This document shows positions 49,540-55,263 of a DNA stretch of 55,263 nucleotides, piece after piece; positions within the stretch are counted from its first letter, which is position 1, and each line of letters opens with the position of its first letter. Under the pieces are notes generated by a model. It saw only the letters and a list, made by a program, of their open reading frames with translations. It did not search any database and had not been told where the DNA came from. The position numbers and the translations under genes were made by a program. Source of the stretch: Nocardia beijingensis NBRC 16342 (GTDB lineage Bacteria > Actinomycetota > Actinomycetes > Mycobacteriales > Mycobacteriaceae); the NCBI RefSeq assembly GCF_001612785.1, contig NZ_BDBC01000016.1:1-55263 (forward strand), written 5' to 3'.

Positions 49540-51348
49540 TCAGCCTAAGCGGTCCAGATAGGCCTGCTCGGTCGGTTGAGCGCGGACCGCGGCGTCGGCC
49601 AGTTCCGCCCAGCCCAGCCAGCGCGCCGCGCCGGACATCGGTTCGTGGTAGCCGTCCGTGGTCCGCACGATCCGCACCCCCGGCCGGGCCAGCCAGCGGG
49701 CGACCAGCGCCACTTCTTCCGGGGACGCGCCGCGCAACGGCGGGGCGTCCTCGACCGGAGTCCACGTGGAGTCCGGCGCGAGGGTCGGCAGCGCGGCGGA
49801 GTTCGGCACCGCGGCCGGAATCACGGTCTCGGCGGCGGCGACGATCTGCTCCACGACGGGCATCGGCGGCACACCGCGCGCGGCGGTGCCGGCACCGGCG
49901 AGGCGGCCGTACCGGATGACCGCGAACTCCCACCCGCCGTCGCCGTCGGGATGCGCGGCGATCAGCTCGGCGATGCGCGCCACCGCGGCCAGGCGCTGGG
50001 TGCGCCGCAGCGCGCGCACCACGCGCGCCGCGCGATCACGCAGCCGCGCGGCCGCCTCGAAATGCTCGGCGCGCGCATGGTTTTCGATGCGATCGAGCAT
50101 GCGGCGGATCGGCGCGTCGCTGTGCCCGGCGAACAACGCGCGCACCAGCGCGGGCGCCGCGGCGTACTGCGTCATGTCCAACCGCTTCCCGCCGGAGCCC
50201 GCCGGACACCCGCCGACCAGAGCGGGCGGGCACTCGTGCACCGCCTTTCGGGACAACCGCGCCGTGCAGGTGCGCAAACCGGTGAATTCGGCGATGATCA
50301 CGCCCAGATCGGCGGCGTCGTTGCGGGAGTGGAACGGTCCCAGCGCGGCGCGGCCGGGCTCGCGCACCACCGAGAACCGTGGGAACGGCTCGTCGGTGAG
50401 GGTGAGCCACCAGGCGCGCTTGGGAAATTTCGACCGGCGGTTGTAGGGCGGGGTGTGCGCCACCAGCAGCCGCAGTTCGCGCACCCCTGCCTCGAGCGCG
50501 TGCGCGCACACCACATGGTCGACCCGAAGGGCCAGTGACACCATCTCTTTCATCCGCCCCCGGGTCTCCGAACCGGTGAAGTAATTGCGGACGCGGCGGC
50601 GCAAGTTCACGGCCGTGCCTATATAGAGGACTTCGTCGGAAGGGCCTCGGAACAGATACACACCCGGAGCGGCGGGGAGATCGGCCGCCAGGACGCGTTT
50701 GGAGCGCTGCCGGGGTGTGACGCCGGGCAGGTAGTCGAGCAGCTCGGTGAGACTGTGGACGCCTTGGTTCCCGACCCGGGCGATCAGGGCGTGCAGCACG
50801 TCGACAGTCGCGCGGGCGTCTTCCAGCGCCCGGTGCGTCGGCTGGGTGGTGGCGCCGAGCAGCCGGGCCAGCGAAGCCAGCCGCACCGAGGGCGCCTCGT
50901 CGCGTCCGAGCACCCGGCGCGCCAGCTTCACGGTGCACAGCACCTGCGCGGGCGGCCACGGCGTATCGCACTGCGCCGCCGCGGCGCGTAGGAACGCCAT
51001 GTCGAACCTGGCGTTGTGCGCGACCAGCACCGCGCCGGCGGCGAATTCCAGGAAGCCCGGCAGCACCGCCTCGATGCGCGGCGCGGCGTACACCATCGCG
51101 GTGGTGATGCCCGTGACGTGCACGACCGCGGGCGGAATCGCCCGTCCCGGGTTGACCAGCGTCGCGAACTCGCCGAGCACCTCCCCGCCGCGCACCTTCA
51201 CCGCTCCGATCTCGGTGATGCCGTCGGCTCCCGGACTGGTCCCGGTGGTCTCCAGATCCACGACGACGAAAGTCGTGTCGTACAAGGGGGTGTCGAGCTC
51301 GTCGAAGGCCAGCTGCTCGGCGGCCGGGCGCGGCACGGGTCGGGACAC
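49540..51348 (-). CDS. DEDDh exonuclease fused to UvrC-like GIY-YIG domain (Rv2191 type)
   Basis: 602-residue two-part nuclease. The N-terminal DnaQ-type domain has VVVDLETTGTSP (Asp31, Glu33), VAHNARFDMAFL and THRALEDARATVDVL. The second part has the GIY-YIG nuclease PAAPGVYLF and VLYIGTAVNLRRRVRNYF, as in UvrC or Cho, then a UvrB/UvrC-like helix pair (NHARAEHFEAAARLRDRAAR). It lacks the UvrC C-terminal endonuclease and HhH domains. It probably incises and trims damaged DNA, a role inferred from the domains. The start is GTG 51348, seven bases after TACGCT (leaderless); GTG 51420 would add 24 residues. Confidence 0.87.
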   Translation of the reverse strand: MSRPVPRPAAEQLAFDELDTPLYDTTFVVVDLETTGTSPGADGITEIGAVKVRGGEVLGEFATLVNPGRAIPPAVVHVTGITTAMVYAAPRIEAVLPGFLEFAAGAVLVAHNARFDMAFLRAAAAQCDTPWPPAQVLCTVKLARRVLGRDEAPSVRLASLARLLGATTQPTHRALEDARATVDVLHALIARVGNQGVHSLTELLDYLPGVTPRQRSKRVLAADLPAAPGVYLFRGPSDEVLYIGTAVNLRRRVRNYFTGSETRGRMKEMVSLALRVDHVVCAHALEAGVRELRLLVAHTPPYNRRSKFPKRAWWLTLTDEPFPRFSVVREPGRAALGPFHSRNDAADLGVIIAEFTGLRTCTARLSRKAVHECPPALVGGCPAGSGGKRLDMTQYAAAPALVRALFAGHSDAPIRRMLDRIENHARAEHFEAAARLRDRAARVVRALRRTQRLAAVARIAELIAAHPDGDGGWEFAVIRYGRLAGAGTAARGVPPMPVVEQIVAAAETVIPAAVPNSAALPTLAPDSTWTPVEDAPPLRGASPEEVALVARWLARPGVRIVRTTDGYHEPMSGAARWLGWAELADAAVRAQPTEQAYLDRLG

Positions 51349-51361
51349 GGCCAGCAGCGTA
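51349..51361 (-). promoter_or_regulatory. Leaderless promoter of the exonuclease/UvrC-like gene
   Basis: TACGCT (51361-51356) is followed by seven bases and the GTG start 51348. No ribosome site. Confidence 0.45.
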
Positions 51362-51420
51362 GAGCCACGGTCCGACAGGAACCGGGCGCGCGGATACGCC
51401 ACGCATTGTCCGAATAACAC

Positions 51421-51809
51421 CGTGCGGATTCCGGGGCGATACCCGGAAAATGATCTAGAAATTCGGAAAAGAGACCCAGATCACAAAAGGTAGAAAACTG
51501 TATCAAACATTGCCGCGTGTCCGGTGGAACGCGAGTGGGCGAGGCCGGGCGTGTCGCCGACACCCGGCTCTACGGTGTACGAACTCGGGACCATACCGGC
51601 TCCTACGGTGAAGTAGGCGCTTCCACCTGCGAAAACACCAGGCATACCTCCCCGAGGTGACCGACCGGCCCACCTCGTCCCACCACCCCTCGCGCACGTG
51701 CGCGCTCGTGCGTATTTCACGTCGTTATCTTTTCGTGATTCGCTGGGATGTATCTCACACCCATTCGCCGCCGAAATTGTTGAGCAAGCCCTTTTCGCTT
51801 CGCCGACGC
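51421..51809. other. Non-coding region between divergent genes
   Basis: AT-richer than its surroundings at about 51440-51510 and 51710-51800. Short frames exist on both strands but codon use is unbiased. I see no gene; it probably holds regulatory DNA for the NlpC/P60 gene and possibly an upstream promoter for the exonuclease gene. Confidence 0.4.
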
Positions 51810-51851
51810 TTTACAAACGACCGTGATGTGTTCGTAACCTTCTCGAGACCT
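51810..51851 (+). promoter_or_regulatory. Promoter of the first NlpC/P60 gene
   Basis: TTTACA (51810-51815) and TAACCT (51835-51840), 19 bases apart, then CGAGACCT at 51844-51851. The block TAACCT-N3-CGAGACCT recurs at the second NlpC/P60 gene. The 92-base leader contains a CGCCGC...GCGGCG hairpin at 51861-51882. Confidence 0.55.
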
Positions 51852-51943
51852 CACGGAGTCCGCCGCGCCGATCGGTGCGGCGCCGACGAAGTCCGCGGCA
51901 CCACCGGGTGCGGCGTCGTGAGGCAGATTGGGAGTACCGCATC

Positions 51944-52513
51944 ATGACGACAAACGCCGCCAAGCGTCAGGCGAAGCGCGCTGTTGCCGCCGGGGCCGTC
52001 GGCGCTGCCACCATCGGCGCGTTCCTGCTGCCCGCAGCCCCCGCGTCGGCCCAGCCGGTGACCATCCCCGGCGTGGGCACCTTCGACGTCCCGAACGAGC
52101 TGCCGGTTCCCCCGGGCGTGCCCGGCCTCGAGCTGCCCGGCCCCGCCCCCCTGCCCTTCGTGGCACCCAAGTCTTCCGGCGACGTCGCGCTGGACGCGGC
52201 GCTCAGCAAGGTCGGTTCGCCGTACGTCTACGGCGCGGCGGGCCCGGACGCCTTCGACTGCTCCGGCCTGGTCCAGTGGTCCTACCGCCAGGCGGGTGTC
52301 GAACTTCCCCGCACCAGCGGCGCCCAGCTGTCCGCGGGCACCCCCGTGTCGCTGGACGACCTGCGGCCCGGTGACCTCGTGTCGTTCTACGGCGGCAGCC
52401 ACTCCGGCCTCTACGCCGGTGACGGCAACGTCGTGCACGCGTCCACCTCGGGCCAGCCGGTGAAGGTGGCGCCGATCTCCTCCATGCCGATCGCGGGCGC
52501 TCGCCGCTTCTGA
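51944..52513 (+). CDS. Secreted NlpC/P60 peptidoglycan endopeptidase (short form)
   Basis: 189-residue exported hydrolase. The signal peptide ends in PASA (cleavage near 36), a Pro-rich linker follows (VPNELPVPPGVPGLELPGPA), then the NlpC/P60 domain with DCSGLVQWSYRQ (nucleophile Cys106), RPGDLVSFYGGSHSGLYAGD (His153) and NVVHAS (His165). It cleaves D-Glu-mDAP stem peptide bonds. The layout resembles RipB-type enzymes of mycobacteria. Start ATG 51944 with GGGAG upstream. It is followed by a strong terminator and a second NlpC/P60 gene. Confidence 0.9.
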   Translation: MTTNAAKRQAKRAVAAGAVGAATIGAFLLPAAPASAQPVTIPGVGTFDVPNELPVPPGVPGLELPGPAPLPFVAPKSSGDVALDAALSKVGSPYVYGAAGPDAFDCSGLVQWSYRQAGVELPRTSGAQLSAGTPVSLDDLRPGDLVSFYGGSHSGLYAGDGNVVHASTSGQPVKVAPISSMPIAGARRF

Positions 52514-52519
52514 GCAGCT

Positions 52520-52547
52520 GGTCGGGCCGCGCGAGCGCGGCCCGACC
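52520..52547 (+). terminator. Hairpin terminator after the first NlpC/P60 gene
   Basis: Perfect 12-bp stem (GGTCGGGCCGCG/CGCGGCCCGACC, loop CGAG) starting six bases after the stop. Confidence 0.8.
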
Positions 52548-52580
52548 GCACCACGGCCCTGTGATCAATTCGTTCTCTAC

Positions 52581-52621
52581 TGGACATCGATGCGGGCCGT
52601 TCCGTAACCTAACCGAGACCT
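52581..52621 (+). promoter_or_regulatory. Promoter of the second NlpC/P60 gene
   Basis: TGGACA (52581-52586) and TAACCT (52605-52610), 18 bases apart, then CGAGACCT (52614-52621), matching the block at the first gene. About 80 bases of leader follow. Confidence 0.55.
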
Positions 52622-52702
52622 TCGACCGATTACCCCGGTTCGCCCGGAGCAAACCTCGGGGTTCGCCGAAAGCTTCACGAGGAGAACGGGGCACCGCGGG
52701 CT

Positions 52703-53767
52703 GTGGCTGTACATCACCGGGGACAGCAGAGCAAACGTCTGGTGGCAGGGACGCTAGCAGCCGGATTCCTCGCCGCTTGTCTCTACGGCGGCGGACCGGC
52801 CGGAGCGGATCCGGTGGCGCTTCCCTCGACCGCGAGCGAAGCCGTGCAGCGGATGATCGATCTGTCTCGTCAGTCCGAGCAGCTCAACCAGCAGGCACTC
52901 GGCGCGGAAGCCGAGCTGGAGGCGAAACTCGCCGTCCAGCGTGACGCCGACGCCCGGCTGGCCGCGAGCACCGACCTGGTGAACCAGGCCAAGGACGAGG
53001 TCCGCCGGTATCAGCCGGTCATCGACCGCACCGCGATCGCCGCCTATCAAGGCGCCCGCACCAATCGCCTGTTCGCCGTGCTGGTCAGCGATTCACCGCA
53101 GCAGCTGCTCGATCAGATGTCCACGCTGGACGTGGTGTCCGCGCAGACCTCGGCGCAACTCGAGCACTACAAGAAGGCCACCGACGCCGCGACCGCGGCC
53201 GAATCGGAGGCCCGCACCGCCGCCGACGCCGCCCGTTCGGCCGCGCAGAAAGCCGATGCGGTGCGCATCGATCTGGAACACAAGCGCAGCGACCTCGGCG
53301 GCGCCATCGCCGAGGTGGTGCAGGCCTGGGGCACGCTGTCGGCCAAGGACAAGTCCGCCCTCGCCGGATCGCCGTTCCCGCCCGGCTTCGACCGCGACAG
53401 CCTCTTACAGGGCCTCGTCCCCGGCAGCGGCACCAGCGCGCTGGCGGCCGGGCTCACGCGGGTCGGCGACCCCTACGTGTGGGGCGCCACCGGTCCGGAC
53501 AAGTTCGACTGCTCCGGTCTCGTGCAGTGGGCGTTCAAGCAGGTCGGCAAGAACGTGCCGAGGACGAGTTCGCAGCAGGCCACCTACGGCACACCCGTGG
53601 CCAAGGAGGATCTGCAGCCCGGCGACGTGGTGTTCTTCTACTCCGACATCTCGCACGTCGGCATCTACGCGGGCAACGGGCTCATGCTGCACGCCTCCAC
53701 CTTCGGCGTGCCCGTCGCGGTCGCACCCATGGGCTCGACGCCGTTCCATTCGGCTCGGCGATACTAG
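52703..53767 (+). CDS. Secreted NlpC/P60 endopeptidase with coiled-coil domain (Rv2190c type)
   Basis: 354 residues. A signal peptide (KRLVAGTLAAGFLAACLYGG) is followed by a long helical coiled-coil region at about 45-215 (LSRQSEQLNQQALGAEAELE, YQGARTNRLFAVLVSDSPQQ) and the catalytic domain with DCSGLVQWAFKQ (Cys270), LQPGDVVFFYSDISHVGIY and NGLMLHAS, ending in ARRY. The coiled coil resembles the autoinhibitory or FtsEX-interacting part of RipA-type hydrolases. The start is GTG 52703; the ribosome site is weak, since GAGGAGAA lies 16 or more bases away. Confidence 0.9.
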   Translation: MAVHHRGQQSKRLVAGTLAAGFLAACLYGGGPAGADPVALPSTASEAVQRMIDLSRQSEQLNQQALGAEAELEAKLAVQRDADARLAASTDLVNQAKDEVRRYQPVIDRTAIAAYQGARTNRLFAVLVSDSPQQLLDQMSTLDVVSAQTSAQLEHYKKATDAATAAESEARTAADAARSAAQKADAVRIDLEHKRSDLGGAIAEVVQAWGTLSAKDKSALAGSPFPPGFDRDSLLQGLVPGSGTSALAAGLTRVGDPYVWGATGPDKFDCSGLVQWAFKQVGKNVPRTSSQQATYGTPVAKEDLQPGDVVFFYSDISHVGIYAGNGLMLHASTFGVPVAVAPMGSTPFHSARRY

Positions 53768-53772
53768 AGGCC

Positions 53773-53912
53773 GTGAGCGAGCCAACCAGCGGCACCGCGT
53801 TACCCACCACCCGACCGACCCGCGACGGGCGACGGTGAGCCACCCGCGCGGTCCGCGCGGCACCGCCGCGACGAACAGCGCCGCCGTGTCCCCGGCCGGG
53901 GCCCGCCGATGA
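53773..53912 (+). other. Two chained mini-ORFs before the peptidase gene
   Basis: GTG 53773 opens 21 codons ending in TGA 53836-53838, overlapped by GTG 53835, which opens 25 codons ending in TGA 53910-53912, overlapped by the peptidase ATG 53909. Both peptides are Thr/Ser/Arg/Pro-rich without features. Coupling relays or chance frames. Confidence 0.25.
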
Positions 53913-54910
53913 CCGGCATGCGGCGATTGCGCGCGTGGTGGTCGGCGCGGCGGCGATTCGAGTTCTGTCTCACCGTCGCGATGGTGGTGGCGCTCACCGG
54001 CGTGTGCGTCGGGCTGATCATGTTGCCGAGCACGGTGCTTCCCGACCTGCGCGCCGCGGAGCCGGGGGCGACGGAGGCGGTGGGCCAGGCGGCGGCCGCC
54101 GATCCCAGGCTGGCGGAGGTGCGGCGCATCGTCGAGCCGTTCGGATCGATCGTCGCTCGGCAGGTGCCGACCGGAGACGGGCGGCGATCGCTGGTCGTCG
54201 GCCACCCCGATCAGCGGATCGAGATCGACGTGCTGGAACGTGAACTCGCCGACGCCACCGCCGCGGTGACCGACGTCTGGGGGCCGGGCTGGGCGCAATC
54301 CGCGCTCGTCGTCGTCGCCTCCTCGCCCTCCGAATTCGCCGCCCTGCTGCGCGCGCCCGATCTGCTGCCCGCCGAGGTCGCCGCCGCCTCGGTCGCCGAC
54401 CCGTTCACGCCGGGCAGCAGGCCGACCGGCCAGCGCGTCGTCTTCGGTCCCGACACCGGGCGCCGCCTCGATCCCGAGGGCATGGCCACGCTGCTGCGGC
54501 ACGAACTCACCCACATCGCCGCTCGCGCCGACACCGTCGACGGCGCCCCGCTGTGGATGCTGGAAGGCTTCGCCGACTACACCGCGCACCATCGCGACGG
54601 CCAGCGGTTCGCCGACATCGCTCCCACGCTCACCGCGCACGCCCACGCCGGCCGCATCCCCGACGACCTGCCGCCCGACACCGACTTCTCCGGCCCCGAC
54701 GCCGCCTTCACCTACGAGAAGGCCTGGTCCATCTGCGCCTTCGTCGCCGAGAAGTACGACCGAACGCATCTCGTCGAGCTCTACCGCCGCATCGCCGCGA
54801 GCAAACAGACCCCCGCCACCGAAGACGCCGTCCTCCGCGAAGTCCTCGGCGCCACCCGCACCGACTTCGTCGGCGACTGGCGCGAATGGTTGCGGACCCG
54901 AACCGCTTGA
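53909..54910 (+). CDS. Membrane-anchored HExxH metallopeptidase (peptidase MA-like)
   Basis: 333-residue protein with a basic N-terminus and one signal-anchor helix (LTVAMVVALTGVCVGLIML, about 20-40), so the body is extracytoplasmic. The zinc motif is HELTH (198-202) and the third ligand is Glu219 in WMLEGFADY, the gluzincin pattern. The later AFTYEKAWSICAFVAEKYD and FVGDWREWLR also fit the peptidase MA family. The substrate is unknown; its place after two wall hydrolases suggests envelope protein processing. Start ATG 53909. Confidence 0.83.
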   Translation: MTGMRRLRAWWSARRRFEFCLTVAMVVALTGVCVGLIMLPSTVLPDLRAAEPGATEAVGQAAAADPRLAEVRRIVEPFGSIVARQVPTGDGRRSLVVGHPDQRIEIDVLERELADATAAVTDVWGPGWAQSALVVVASSPSEFAALLRAPDLLPAEVAAASVADPFTPGSRPTGQRVVFGPDTGRRLDPEGMATLLRHELTHIAARADTVDGAPLWMLEGFADYTAHHRDGQRFADIAPTLTAHAHAGRIPDDLPPDTDFSGPDAAFTYEKAWSICAFVAEKYDRTHLVELYRRIAASKQTPATEDAVLREVLGATRTDFVGDWREWLRTRTA

Positions 54911-55132
54911 CCCCGCACCGATCGTCAGCGCGCGGCCCCGCCCTGCTCCCTCGAGCGGCGAGCCCATCCTTCGGTCTGACGCTGCTGCTCGGCCCGCACA
55001 CCGAGTGGGACACCTGACACAATCGAGACACCACCCGCGGCGATCCGGCGCCCCGAATCGGCCCGACCATTCCTCATCACAGGCGGAGCTTTCGCCATGC
55101 ACCACAGCCTGAGCTGTCGGCTTGCGACGCGC
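54911..55132. other. Intergenic sequence without a visible gene
   Basis: Sequence after the peptidase stop up to the hairpin element. No convincing ORF, terminator or promoter; a short Leu/Pro-rich plus-strand frame lacks codon bias. Confidence 0.4.
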
Positions 55133-55261
55133 CCAGCGCACCACAACCACGACTTTCGAGCGAAGCGAGACCGAGCATCCGCCGTTCGCGGCCCGGCTCG
55201 CGTCCGAGTGGCCGCCGCGTAGGCGACGAAGGAGCAAGCGGCGGCCACTCGGACGCGAGCC
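55133..55261 (+). repeat. Dispersed hairpin element, intact copy B
   Basis: Same length and layout as the copy at 38260-38388: 5' box CCAGCGCACC, TTTCGAGCGAAGCGAGACCG from 55154, then 24-bp arms 55195-55218 and 55238-55261 around a 19-base loop with GCGACGAAGGAGCAA. The central six bases of the arms are CCGAGT/ACTCGG instead of GTGCGC/GCGCAC, complementary in each copy. It lies at the right window edge. Confidence 0.9.
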
Positions 55262-55263
55262 AC

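Noticed and set aside
51481..51720. Minus-strand ORF upstream of the exonuclease gene (up to 79 codons)
   Set aside because: Codon third positions are not GC-biased, there is no ribosome site and no recognisable domain.
51841..52702. c-di-AMP (ydaO-type) riboswitches before the NlpC/P60 genes, as known for some actinobacterial wall hydrolases
   Set aside because: The characteristic CCGTCAGCTAACC-like and GGGGGA-containing core segments were not found in either leader.
54925..55263. 112-codon minus-strand ORF at the right edge
   Set aside because: It consists largely of the hairpin repeat element read as protein; composition is Arg/Ala-rich and unlike the real genes.

Overview
The window comes from a high-GC, mycolic-acid-type actinomycete, most likely Nocardia or a close relative. 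I infer this from three things. The gene order follows the mycobacterial ftsW-murDFE-pbpB-ftsL-rsmH-mraZ and Rv2169c-to-Rv2196 neighbourhoods. The murein ligase MurE carries the meso-diaminopimelate motif DNPR. The respiratory genes are the actinobacterial ctaE-qcrCAB set. No tRNA, rRNA, insertion sequence, prophage or CRISPR array was seen.

Left part (1-13313, almost all minus strand): the division and cell-wall cluster, transcribed mraZ, rsmH, ftsL-like, pbpB(ftsI), murE, murF, mraY, murD, ftsW (cut by the window edge). Most junctions are 4-base overlaps. A textbook MraZ operator (three TGGRG boxes spaced 10 bp) sits inside the mraZ promoter. Upstream lie a DUF3040 membrane protein, a 68-bp tandem repeat and a HEPN-like protein.

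Middle part (13482-18515, plus strand): a GNAT acetyltransferase, then a carotenoid-tailoring group (CrtO-type ketolase, CruF-type hydratase, a GT2 glycosyltransferase) with an LppM-like lipoprotein between them. A secreted protein follows on the minus strand.

19625-30858 (plus strand): a SAM-I riboswitch heads a tightly coupled operon. It encodes a polar amino-acid ABC importer (permease, ATPase, lipoprotein), a GNAT acetyltransferase, a peptide-type ABC importer (lipoprotein, two permeases, one fused double ATPase), a small unknown protein, a DUF1684 protein and a luciferase-like flavin monooxygenase. I read this as an uptake and breakdown pathway for organic sulfur, switched off when S-adenosylmethionine is plentiful. 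This is the most interesting system in the window.

31176-40870: metF (minus), then the carotenoid core crtE-like, crtI, mptA, crtB (plus). Next comes a repeat-rich intergenic region, then the divergent pair Rv2175c-like regulator and pknL Ser/Thr kinase with four PASTA repeats. Together with crtO/cruF/GT2 the window encodes nearly a whole keto-carotenoid glycoside pathway; only the lycopene cyclase is missing.

40934-55263: class II DAHP synthase (minus), an Rv2179c-type exoribonuclease, ctaE-qcrC-qcrA-qcrB (minus), a small conserved protein, trpD, an AsnC-type ligand-binding protein and a DEDDh-exonuclease/UvrC-like fusion (minus), two secreted NlpC/P60 peptidoglycan hydrolases with matching promoters, and a membrane-anchored HExxH peptidase.

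Unexplained structure includes a dispersed hairpin element (38260-38388 and 55133-55261) whose 24-bp arms differ between copies by a 6-base core that is compensated on both sides. Five minus-strand genes also share a leaderless GTG start placed 6-7 bases after a -10 box.
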